A DNA stretch of 64,000 nucleotides from CAWDPQ01 sp963804245. Lineage in GTDB: Bacteria > Acidobacteriota > Vicinamibacteria > Vicinamibacterales > 2-12-FULL-66-21. The translations under genes were made by a program, and so were the position numbers. Positions 25,255-33,713 of the stretch are shown here, piece by piece; the stretch's first letter is position 1, and each line of letters begins with the position of its first letter. Under the pieces are notes generated by a model. It ran no database searches, had not been told where the DNA came from, and saw nothing but the letters and a program-made list of their open reading frames with translations. The stretch covers positions 1 through 64,000 of the forward strand of contig CAWDPQ010000002.1 in the NCBI GenBank assembly GCA_963804245.1, written 5' to 3'.

Positions 25255-26448
25255 CTATGCTCCGCCCGCCACGATGGGACTATCCCACTCGACGTGATGG
25301 TCGTACATCCAGGCCATGGATTTCTCGGTGATGACGTAGCGGAAGAGGATCGGCAGCATCAGGTCGCGCAATCGCCGGCCGACGGGGCCGACCGCCTTGC
25401 TGCTGCTGGTGCGTGCGCCCTGAGCGACGATTCGCTCCACACGCTGGCGGCGGTGCTGTTCGAATGCCACAAATGCGCCGGGCGCATCTGGTGATTCGCG
25501 CAGGCAGCGGGCAAGGATCACCGCATCTTCGATGGCCAGCGACGCGCCTTGGCCTGAAGAGGGCGTGGGAGCGTGCGCTGCGTCGCCGATGACGATCATC
25601 GGGCCGCTCGACCATCTCGGCACGGTGGGTAGGTCGTGGGTGTTGTCGGCGGCGAGCTCGAGGCGGCCAGCCGCGATGAGATCCCTCGCCGGGCCACGAT
25701 CGTCGCCGAACTGCTCGAGGAGCCATTCTTTCCACTGCTCGGTCGTCGTCGACTCTCGTTCGGCGCGAGTGGAGGGGTGCCGGGGAACATTGGCGAACCA
25801 CACAGTACCGCCGGCGGGATCGGGCACGTAGCCAAAGAATGCCCGTTTGCCGAAGATCATGTGCCAGGTTCGCGGCGCGCCGGCAGCAACGGTTTCCGTG
25901 TATCCACCGAAGTTGAGCAGCCCCACATACCGCGGCGCCGGAGCGGTGGAATCGATCACCCGGCGGGTCACGGAATGCACGCCATCGCAGCCGATGAGCA
26001 CATCACCCACAGCCTCCAACCCATCGTCGAAGTGGGCGACGATGCCCTGCGCCGTGCGGTTGACAGTGACGAGCCGCTTGCCGAACTCGATGTGCAGGCC
26101 TCGGCTCGTCGCCTCATCGTGCACGGCTTTGTGAAGATGAGCACGCCGGATAGTGTGGCTGACCGTACCATCGGCCAGCGTGCCCCCGAGGGGAACGGTT
26201 CCTAGTCGTTTTCCGGTCCCGCTGAACATCACCATCTCGGGAGTCGGGAACCCGGCGGCGAGTACCCGACGCTCGGCGCCAATCGCCCGCAACGCGTCGA
26301 GGCCGTTGGTGGCGACCGTCAGGTACGACCCGACACTCTCCGCCGTCGGCAGGTGGGCTTCGTAGACGGTAGTATCAATGCCCGCGCGCTGCAGGGCCAT
26401 GGCCGCCACCGGTCCGCAGACGCCAGCGCCGACAATCAAAGCCTTCAT
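25255..26448 (-). CDS. FAD-dependent monooxygenase
   Basis: 397 residues of the class A (PHBH-fold) flavoprotein hydroxylases. FAD motif VGAGVCGPVAAMALQRAGI at about 6-24, the DG motif VLIGCDGVHSVTRRVI near 150, and the GDAAHAPTPSSGQGASLAIE flavin-binding motif near 285. ATG 26448 follows AGGAG. The gene diverges from a MarR regulator, a common arrangement in which the regulator senses the aromatic or antibiotic substrate. The substrate is not determinable; TetX-like or aromatic hydroxylase functions are both possible. Confidence 0.9.
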   Translation of the reverse strand: MKALIVGAGVCGPVAAMALQRAGIDTTVYEAHLPTAESVGSYLTVATNGLDALRAIGAERRVLAAGFPTPEMVMFSGTGKRLGTVPLGGTLADGTVSHTIRRAHLHKAVHDEATSRGLHIEFGKRLVTVNRTAQGIVAHFDDGLEAVGDVLIGCDGVHSVTRRVIDSTAPAPRYVGLLNFGGYTETVAAGAPRTWHMIFGKRAFFGYVPDPAGGTVWFANVPRHPSTRAERESTTTEQWKEWLLEQFGDDRGPARDLIAAGRLELAADNTHDLPTVPRWSSGPMIVIGDAAHAPTPSSGQGASLAIEDAVILARCLRESPDAPGAFVAFEQHRRQRVERIVAQGARTSSSKAVGPVGRRLRDLMLPILFRYVITEKSMAWMYDHHVEWDSPIVAGGA

Positions 26449-26490
26449 AATGCCTTCACTCCTGTACAGCGGCCGCTGTGACCGCCGTCA

Positions 26491-26513
26491 TATAATTAGA
26501 CAATCGTATGATT
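26491..26513 (+). promoter_or_regulatory. MarR promoter and possible operator
   Basis: A perfect TATAAT (26491-26496) lies 12 bases before ATG 26508, giving an almost leaderless transcript. AATC-GTAT-GATT (26502-26513) is a small palindrome over the start codon, and ATTAGA occurs twice around it. This is a plausible autoregulatory MarR site that could also control the divergent monooxygenase. Confidence 0.5.
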
Positions 26514-27050
26514 AGAAAGTCAAATTACTCGCGCATGGAACTGCTGAGGGCGCTCGGCGAGCAGGTGCAGGCATTCCAGGACGCCACCGATGAGGTCGAC
26601 GAGGCGGTGGCGCGGATGCTCCGTCTCAACCGCACCGACCTTCGTTGCCTGAGTGTCTTGTCACAGGGCGGTCCGATCAGCGCCAGCGTGTTGGCCACCG
26701 CCGCTGGCCTCACACGCGGAGCCATGACGACCGCGCTCGATCGCATCGAGGCCGCTGGTTACGCGCGACGCGTGTGGGACCAGGATGATCGCCGCACGGT
26801 GCGCGTGGAGGTTACCGACGCCGCTCGCAAGGAAATCGACAGGCTGTACGGGCCACTCGCGCAGGAAGGCCTGAACTTTCTTCAGAAATACACAACGGGG
26901 GAGCTTGCCGCGATATTGCGCTATCTCGAGGAAGGGCAGGCGCTCCAGCGCGCGCACGCGCAGAAGATCCGTCAGCTCAGTGTGGGCTCTGCCACATCAT
27001 CCAAACGACGACCGCGCACCGCTCACCGCGCCCGGCCGGCGCGCGGATGA
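26508..27050 (+). CDS. MarR-family transcriptional regulator
   Basis: 180 residues. Winged helix-turn-helix with LNRTDLRCLSVLSQGGPISA, TAAGLTRGAMTTALDRIEAA (recognition helix) and the wing AGYARRVWDQDDRRTVRVEV, where the conserved DRR of MarR proteins is present. The start may be ATG 26508 or 26535; neither has a ribosome site, which fits the leaderless layout at 26508. Probably regulates itself and the divergent FAD monooxygenase. Confidence 0.9.
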   Translation: MIRKSNYSRMELLRALGEQVQAFQDATDEVDEAVARMLRLNRTDLRCLSVLSQGGPISASVLATAAGLTRGAMTTALDRIEAAGYARRVWDQDDRRTVRVEVTDAARKEIDRLYGPLAQEGLNFLQKYTTGELAAILRYLEEGQALQRAHAQKIRQLSVGSATSSKRRPRTAHRARPARG

Positions 27051-27121
27051 CGGGTCGTACAGCAGGAGCGTCGGTCGGTTCCGAAGGCCGTCGGGAACCT
27101 CTGGTAATGTAGCGGTCACGC

Positions 27122-29594
27122 ATGGAGACGTTGGTGCGGGACATCAGGCAGGCGTTCCGCGTGTTGTCTGCCAATCGTGGGTTCGCGGCGGCCGCTGTAA
27201 TCACAATTGCGCTGGCCGTGGGCGGCACCTCCGCCATCTTCTCGGTCATCGACGGCGTGCTGTTACGACCGTTGCCGTATCCAGAACCGGATCGTGTCGT
27301 GCGCATGTGGGAGGTGCATCCCGGAGCGCAGCCAGGCATTTCCGGCAGCCTCCTCAGTCACCCGACGTACCTCTCATGGTCGCGGTCCTCAGCGAGTCTG
27401 CGGGAGATCGCCGCCTTTCGCGGCACTGATTACACGGTGACCGTGCCGGGCGGTGCGCAAAGGCTGCGGGGAACGAGAGTCACCCCGTCGCTGTTCCGCG
27501 TCCTGCGCGTGTCACCGCACATCGGCCGTTTTTTCACCGAGGCGGATGCCGAAGAAGGTGCCGCGCCGGTCGTCGTTCTCGGGCACAACGTATGGCGGGA
27601 CAGCTTTGGCGCCGATGCGGAGGCCCTGAACAGGTCGCTGACGATTGACGGGGTCGATCACCGGATCGTCGGCATCGCACCAGCGGGTTTTGCGTTTCCT
27701 GAGAAACGAGTCGGCCTCCGCGATGATCGGCGGGAGGTGACCCTCTATACACCGTACGCGGTGCGAGCGTCGGGTGCCGGCGCGAAAGTGATTGACATCC
27801 TGAATGCGGTGGCGCGTCTCGAGCCCGGCGCAACGTTCGCTCAGGCAGAAGCCGAGGGTACGACCCACGCGCGAACCGTCGAGCGTCCACTAGCGGAGCT
27901 GGTTTTCGGCAAAGGCAGGCCGGTCGAAGTGCGCGTGCGATCGCTCGTGGATCAGATGACCCTGCCCGTGCAGCCGGCTCTCCAGGCCTTGGCAGCCGGT
28001 GTCGCGTTGGTGCTGGTTATCGCGTGCGCGAACGTGGCGAACCTGTTTCTGTCGCGCGGCAGCGATCGGCGCCGCGAGTTGGCTGTGCGCGCTGCGCTGG
28101 GCGCCGGCCGCCGACGACTGATGCAGCAGCTTCTCACCGAGAGCTTTATCGTCGCCGTCATTGGCGGAGCGTTAGGTATTTTTCTCGGATGGGCCCTGAC
28201 CGCCGCCGTGCCCGCTCTCGCGCCAGCCGATTTCCCGCGACTCGACGAGATCCAGATCAATGTCAGGGTTCTCAGCGTGGGGGCGCTGGTTGCCGTTCTC
28301 GTCGGCGTCGTTTCAGGGACCGCTCCCGCACTGAGGGGCGCGCGAGTCGATCTCGCAGCCGCGATGCAGGCCGACGGGGCTCGAAGCGTGGGAACGGCAG
28401 ACCGCAGCATGCGCCGCGGCCTTCTGATCGTCGAGGCGGCGTTGGCGGTCGTGCTCCTCGTCGGCGCCGTTCTGCTCGGACGAAGTTTCGTCCGGCTGAT
28501 GCAAGTGGACGCTGGCTACGACGCGGCCAACGTGCTGACGGCCGATTTGCGCATGCCGGCCGGGGCCGGTTCACCACAACGAACCTGGCAGCTCGCCAAT
28601 GCCACGCTGGAACGTGTCCGTGCGATACCAGGCGTGCGCGCGGCCGGCGCCGGCGACATGGCGCCATTTGGCAGCGTGCTCTCGAGGGTCGGCTTCGCGC
28701 TGCCGGGGATGACGACTGCCGATGGGCGGCCCGTAATGGCCACCGCGCTCCGTGCCGTCATCACGCCTGGCTATGCCGAAGCACTGGGCATGCGACTGAC
28801 GGAAGGGCGATTCTTGCATGCCGGGGACGCGACCGCCGCGATCCGATCGATGCTCGTGAACGGCACGTTTGCCAAAACCTATTTCACGGACGGCCAGCCG
28901 GTACCGGACGACGGTTGACGGGATTGTTCCCGAAGTGGCTGGGCAACGAGGCGGTCATCGAGATCGTCGGCGTCGTTGATGACATGCTCCCGGACAGTCT
29001 CGAGGCGCGACCGCAGCCACAGATCTTCGTCGCCCAGGGACCAGCGACGATGACGGGAAACGCGACGTTCGTCGTGAAGACGGAAGGCGAAGCGCTGTTC
29101 GCGATGTCGCGCCTGAAGGAGATCGTGCAGCAGCAGGAGCCAGCGGCGACGCTGAACAGAACGGATCCTCTGGCGGCCAAAATCTCTGCGTCCGTCGCCG
29201 ACCGGCGCTTTGCCACGTCCGTGCTCGTCGCCTTCGCGGCACTGGCTCTCGCACTCGCCACCACAGGTCTCTACGGTGTCGTTTCCTACAATGTCGCGCA
29301 GCGCCGACGGGAGATCGGCGTTCGCGCCGCGCTTGGTGCCACACGCACCGATCTCATGCGCATGGTGCTGCGCGATGGGCTGGTCCCCGCCGGGGCTGGC
29401 ATTGCGCTGGGGCTGTTCGTCTCGCTCTTCGCAGCGCGTGCCCTGACCAGCATGCTGTTCGGCGTGGCGCCACTCGATCGTGTCGCGTTCACGGCCAGCG
29501 CGCTCCTGCTGCTGGTGGTGGCGGCGCGGCGTGCGTGGTCCCCGCCCGGCGCGCCGCCGCTATCGATCCAGCGCTGGCGCTTCGCGCTGAGTGA
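27122..29594 (+). pseudogene. ADOP-like ABC permease, two single-base frameshifts
   Basis: Starts METLVRDIRQAFRVL with the first membrane segment (ITIALAVGGTSAIFSVIDGV) and lacks the cytoplasmic N-domain of PadR-linked ADOPs. FtsX 1 begins near residue 295 (IACANVANLFLSRGSDRRRE). Near 28904 one base is missing and the frame moves to GRRLTGLFPKWLGNEAVIEI and a good FtsX 2 (LYGVVSYNVAQRRREIGVRA). Near 29530 a second one-base loss shifts the last strand; the third frame gives VVPARRAAAIDPALALRAE and a stop at 29592-29594, the normal family ending. Restoring two bases yields a full-length permease. The adjacent upstream gene is MarR, not PadR. Confidence 0.85.
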
Positions 29595-29697
29595 AAGGTG
29601 GGGTCGGCGCGTGACCCCTCGGCGCGTGACCCCCGGCGCCGCGCCCGAGCCCAGCCCCGAGCCCCGACACTTGATTCTCCTGTCCCTCGACGCTATA

Positions 29698-29717
29698 TTG
29701 CTCTATGCCTAGAGCAA
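29698..29717. promoter_or_regulatory. Perfect palindrome, predicted PadR operator
   Basis: TTGCTCTA-TGCC-TAGAGCAA is a perfect 8-bp inverted repeat with a 4-base spacer, ending 19 bases before the GTG start of the PadR gene. Position, size and symmetry fit an autoregulatory PadR site. Confidence 0.65.
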
Positions 29718-29736
29718 AATAGCCTTGGAGGCACGA

Positions 29737-30084
29737 GTGGCCACGAAAGCGCGCGACCGCAAGGACCTCTTCCCCGGGGCGCTGGAGATGATGATCCTCC
29801 AGGTGCTGCGGCAACAGCCGCTCCACGGCTACGGTCTCGTCCAGCACATTCAACAGGCCTCGAACGAGCTGCTGCGCGTCGAAGAAGGATCGCTCTATCC
29901 CGCACTGCAGCGTCTACTCAAGGCGGGCTGCGTGAGCGCGCGCTGGGGCCTGTCCGCCAGCGGGCGGCGCGTGCGCAGCTATCAGCTCACGCCAGCAGGG
30001 AGAAAGCACCTCGAGCGCGAGGTGTCGAGCTTCGAGCAGATGCTCGAAGGCATCAGGCTCGTGCTCACGCCGGTGAAGCCATGA
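29737..30084 (+). CDS. PadR-family transcriptional regulator
   Basis: 115 residues from GTG 29737; GGAGG (29727-29731) is five bases upstream, which decides for this start over TTG 29725. Winged helix with ALEMMILQVLRQQPLHGYGL, VEEGSLYPALQRLLKAGCV and a basic wing, then the dimerisation helix LEREVSSFEQMLEGI. The stop overlaps the ATG of the following ADOP permease (ATGA, 30081-30084), so the two are translationally coupled. Confidence 0.93.
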   Translation: MATKARDRKDLFPGALEMMILQVLRQQPLHGYGLVQHIQQASNELLRVEEGSLYPALQRLLKAGCVSARWGLSASGRRVRSYQLTPAGRKHLEREVSSFEQMLEGIRLVLTPVKP

Positions 30085-32744
30085 GCCCGCTTCGCTGGAT
30101 CCGCAATCTCTTCACGCGCGGCCGCATGGACCGCGACCTCGCCGACGAGATCGCGCTTCACCTCGAGGAGAAGGTCGATGCGCTGATGGCGGAGGGAATG
30201 ACCCGTCCTGCCGCGGTCGCCGCCGCCCGGCGCGCGTTCGGAAGCGTGACGCTCGTTCGCGAGGTGAGCCGGGATGTCTGGCGGTGGCGCGCGGCCCACG
30301 ATCTCGCCAGCGACGTGCGCTACGCCGTCCGCCAGCTTCGCCGCACGCCGTCGTTTGCGGCGGCGGCGATCCTGACGCTGGCCATCGGCATCGGCGCCAA
30401 CAGTGCGATCTTCAGCATCGTGAACGCGGTCGTATTTCGACCGCTGCCCTTCCGTCAGCCGGCTGCGCTCGTCTCCGTCGAATCGATGAGCGTCCGCGGC
30501 ACGCCGCGTCCAACATCGCTGTCCTACTTCACGTTCTTCGAGTTTCGGCGCGCAGGTGTGTTCGACCGCATCGTCTGCTATCGGGATTTCGGTCTGACCT
30601 TGACCGGCGGCGATCTGCCCGTTCAGCTCGACGGGCAGATGGTCTCATGGGATTTGTTCGACCTTCTGGGCGTTCCACCCCTCCTCGGTCGCGGGTTCCT
30701 GCCGTCGGAAGAGGCACCAGGCGCACGCGTCGTCGTCTTGAGCCACGATGTCTGGCAGACGCACTTCGGCGGCGACCCGGCCATCGTCGGACGCTCGATT
30801 GTGATCGATGACGAGCCGAATACCGTTGTCGGGATAGCGCAGAAGGGCTTCACCTACCCGATCCGCAACCAGCCCGTTCAGATCTGGACGACGCTGGCGC
30901 GGGATGCGTCCTCGGCAACAGTGCAGCCCGTCACGGAGCAGAGAGGGGCGCGGATGCTGGACGCGGTCGCTCGCCTGAAGGCGGAGACGCCGCTCGCACA
31001 GGCGCAGGCACGGCTCGACGCCGTCGCCGCACGGCTGGCGAGCGAGTATCCCGCCACACACAAGAACCTGCCGGCCACATACGTTCGGCCCGAGCTCGAA
31101 ACGATGCTCGGACCTGCACGCGAGCCGATCCTGATCCTGTGGGCCGCGGTCGCGCTCGTGCTGCTGATTGCCTGCGCCAACATCGCGAACATGCTGCTTG
31201 CACGTACGGCGGACCGGCAGCACGAGCTCAGCGTGCGCGTGGCCATCGGCGGCTCTCGCGGGCGCGTCGTGCGTCAACTGCTGACGGAGAATCTCACGAT
31301 CGCGACGAGCGGCGCACTGATTGGCGTCGTCGGCGCTGTCGCCGTCGTGCGTCTGCTGGTCTCGATGACGGCCGACTCCCTGCCGCGCGCGGCTGACGTG
31401 CACGTCGATGGTGGCGTCCTGGCATTCACCGTGGCCCTGGCGCTGGCGGTCACCGTCCTCGTCAGCGTGCCGCCCGCTCTCTGGATCGGCAAAGCTGCGC
31501 TTGGCCGATCGACGAGGAGCGGCTCGCGTGCGGTGACGGGCGCGCACGAGCGCGTGCGTGGTGCCCTTGTCGTCGCTCAGGTGTCCATAGGCCTGGTGCT
31601 GCTTTGCGGCGCCAGCATTCTCGGCGCGGGGTTTCTCCACCTCACGCGGCGAGACCTCGGATTCCGGCCTGACAATCTTCTGACCTTCAGGATTGAGCTG
31701 CCCGGCGCGCGTTACACGACCGACAGGCAGATCGAGTTCATCGACCGCCTGCTCGAGCGGCTGGAGGCGGTTCCAGGGGTGACGTCCGCCACGGTCGGTA
31801 TGCCGCTGCCGCTGACCGGAAACGAGATGTCGATCGCGTTCAACATCGAAGAGCGTCCAACCGGTCCGAGCGAGCGGCCAACCTCGAACATGGCGCTCGT
31901 ATCCCCGAGCTACTTCAGGACCATCGGCACGCCCATCATCGATGGACGCGAATTCAGAGACGATGACGACGGGAGCCATCCGCGGGTGCTGATCGTCAAC
32001 AAGGCGTTCGCGGACAGGTTCTTTCCCGGCGACAATGCCATCGGAAAGCGCATCGACTCGGGCGCCACCTCGAATCGCGATGCACAGGGCGGCGGCCGCG
32101 TCTTCCGCGAGATCGTCGGCGTTGCCGGAAACGCCCGCCAATCTACGGGCGGGCGGGATCCCGAGCCTATCTACTATTTCCCATACAAACAGATGCCGTG
32201 GGGTCCGCCCTCGGTGATCGTGCGCACGACACTGCCAGCGGCGACGATCCTGCCCGACGTCCGTCACGTTGTCGCCGCCCTGGATCCGCAGGTGCCGGTG
32301 CACGGGGTCAAGACCATGACCGCCATGTTTGCGCGCGGCATGGCGGCGCCGCGATTCCTGACGATGCTGATGAGCAGCTTTGCCGCGATCGGCCTGCTGC
32401 TGACGGCAACCGGCTTGTACGGTCTGCTCTCCTACGCCGTATCCAGGCGCACGCGGGAAATCGGCGTGCGCATGGCGCTGGGGGCCAGCCGCCGCAGCAT
32501 CGTGTCGCTGATTCTGGGACGCGCGATGACGCTCATCGCGATTGGCACAGCGCTCGGTGGCCTGGGCATGCTTGCCGCACAGGCCGTGCTGAAGCGCATG
32601 CTCTTCGCTCTCGACGCGCCACATCCGCTGGCGTGGCTGTTCGGCGCCGCGGCGATCGTCGCTCTCACGGCGGTCGCAGCCGCGTACCCGCCGGCGATGC
32701 GCGCCGCTTCAATCGATCCGACGACGGCGCTGCGGGCGGAATGA
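30081..32744 (+). CDS. ADOP-family ABC permease, full length
   Basis: 887 residues and intact. N-terminal cytoplasmic domain (MDRDLADEIALHLEEKVDAL) typical of PadR-linked members, TM1 around 93-115 (AAAAILTLAIGIGANSAIFS), periplasmic MacB-like domain, FtsX 1 from about 350 (LIACANIANMLLARTADRQH), second periplasmic domain, and FtsX 2 from about 765 (LYGLLSYAVSRRTREIGVRM). Ends with the family-typical SIDPTTALRAE. Directly followed by an AGCTGGGG array. Substrate unknown. Confidence 0.94.
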   Translation: MSPLRWIRNLFTRGRMDRDLADEIALHLEEKVDALMAEGMTRPAAVAAARRAFGSVTLVREVSRDVWRWRAAHDLASDVRYAVRQLRRTPSFAAAAILTLAIGIGANSAIFSIVNAVVFRPLPFRQPAALVSVESMSVRGTPRPTSLSYFTFFEFRRAGVFDRIVCYRDFGLTLTGGDLPVQLDGQMVSWDLFDLLGVPPLLGRGFLPSEEAPGARVVVLSHDVWQTHFGGDPAIVGRSIVIDDEPNTVVGIAQKGFTYPIRNQPVQIWTTLARDASSATVQPVTEQRGARMLDAVARLKAETPLAQAQARLDAVAARLASEYPATHKNLPATYVRPELETMLGPAREPILILWAAVALVLLIACANIANMLLARTADRQHELSVRVAIGGSRGRVVRQLLTENLTIATSGALIGVVGAVAVVRLLVSMTADSLPRAADVHVDGGVLAFTVALALAVTVLVSVPPALWIGKAALGRSTRSGSRAVTGAHERVRGALVVAQVSIGLVLLCGASILGAGFLHLTRRDLGFRPDNLLTFRIELPGARYTTDRQIEFIDRLLERLEAVPGVTSATVGMPLPLTGNEMSIAFNIEERPTGPSERPTSNMALVSPSYFRTIGTPIIDGREFRDDDDGSHPRVLIVNKAFADRFFPGDNAIGKRIDSGATSNRDAQGGGRVFREIVGVAGNARQSTGGRDPEPIYYFPYKQMPWGPPSVIVRTTLPAATILPDVRHVVAALDPQVPVHGVKTMTAMFARGMAAPRFLTMLMSSFAAIGLLLTATGLYGLLSYAVSRRTREIGVRMALGASRRSIVSLILGRAMTLIAIGTALGGLGMLAAQAVLKRMLFALDAPHPLAWLFGAAAIVALTAVAAAYPPAMRAASIDPTTALRAE

Positions 32745-32752
32745 GCATAAGG

Positions 32753-32804
32753 AGCTGGGGAGCTGGGGAGCTGGGGAGCGGGAGCTGGGGAGCTGGGGAG
32801 CTGA
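32753..32804. repeat. AGCTGGGG tandem array
   Basis: About six AGCTGGGG units with one shortened AGCGGG unit, starting nine bases after the ADOP stop codon. Same octamer family as the arrays at 6097-6243, 36221-36386 and 53799-53841, here in the 3' region of a gene. Confidence 0.9.
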
Positions 32805-33022
32805 GGAACCTTCGCAAGGCTTCGCGATCCTCGCGAAGCTGGCCGACCTAGGTTCAGGCCCTTACGCGCGCAGTAAGGCACTTTCGTCCACTGGTGTCCG
32901 TTCGCTGACTCGACTATGCGAGACGCCAGCCAAACAACGGCTTTCTTCAGTCAGTCCCGTTGGTCTTGCTCTTGCCGACCGCAGAGTGCCGCCGATGCCG
33001 CGCGGTCGGAAAGGGTCAGGCC

Positions 33023-33685
33023 ATGAACCGTTACTTGTGTCTAGTGGTAATCCTGCTCGCTGCCGGATGCAGCGATGACGACGGTACGCCCACGGCGCCG
33101 TCAGGCCCATCGATGAGCTTCTTCGTGACGAGCACGACGAGCGTGACCGGGAATCTGGGTGGCCTGACTGGAGCCGATGCCACGTGTCAGCGACTGGCAG
33201 TCGCGGCAGGGCAGGGCGGGCGAACCTGGCGTGCGTACCTCAGCGTGGAGCGAGATCCCGCGAACGGCAATCAGCCGACACACGCCCGGAACCGCATCGG
33301 CAGCGGACCCTGGTATAACGCCAGTCTCGCGGTCGTGGCGAACGACTTGACGGCGCTCCACTCGCGCACGGGTGATGCCGCATTATTCCTCGACGAGCGC
33401 GGACAGCGCATCAATGGCCAGTGGACCGGTTCACCCGCTCCGGTCGAGCACGACATCCTCACCGGGTCGACCGCCGATGGAACCGTGGCTGCCGGCCTGA
33501 CCTGCTCGGATTGGACTTCGGACTCCGCATCGGTTACAGCTCAGGTCGGTCACTCGGATGGCATGGGTCAGAATCAAAGTACAACGCCGCCGAATTCATC
33601 TTGGAACTCGGCGCACGTGAATCAGAACTGCTCAAACACGGCCCCGCGCGGTGGCGCCGGACGGTTCTACTGCTTCGCTCGCTAG
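33023..33685 (+). CDS. Lipoprotein with endostatin-like (DUF1554-type) domain
   Basis: 220 residues. Lipobox LAAGC at residues 12-16 with Asp at +3 after Cys (CSDDD). The body has FFVTST, LGGLTGADATCQRLAVAAGQ, TWRAYLSVE, HARNRIGSGPWYN, EHDILTGSTADG, CSDWTS and GRFYCFA: this order matches lectin/endostatin-like surface domains found in spirochaete and myxobacterial lipoproteins. Paired Cys residues probably form disulfides. ATG 33023 chosen because it begins the lipoprotein signal. Function unknown, likely surface binding. Confidence 0.75.
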   Translation: MNRYLCLVVILLAAGCSDDDGTPTAPSGPSMSFFVTSTTSVTGNLGGLTGADATCQRLAVAAGQGGRTWRAYLSVERDPANGNQPTHARNRIGSGPWYNASLAVVANDLTALHSRTGDAALFLDERGQRINGQWTGSPAPVEHDILTGSTADGTVAAGLTCSDWTSDSASVTAQVGHSDGMGQNQSTTPPNSSWNSAHVNQNCSNTAPRGGAGRFYCFAR

Positions 33686-33713
33686 AACCTATCGTGAAGA
33701 ACCTATCGGTCGT

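Noticed and set aside
30645..32624. Minus-strand open frame of 659 codons
   Set aside because: Antisense to an intact ADOP permease; composition typical of a shadow frame in GC-rich DNA.
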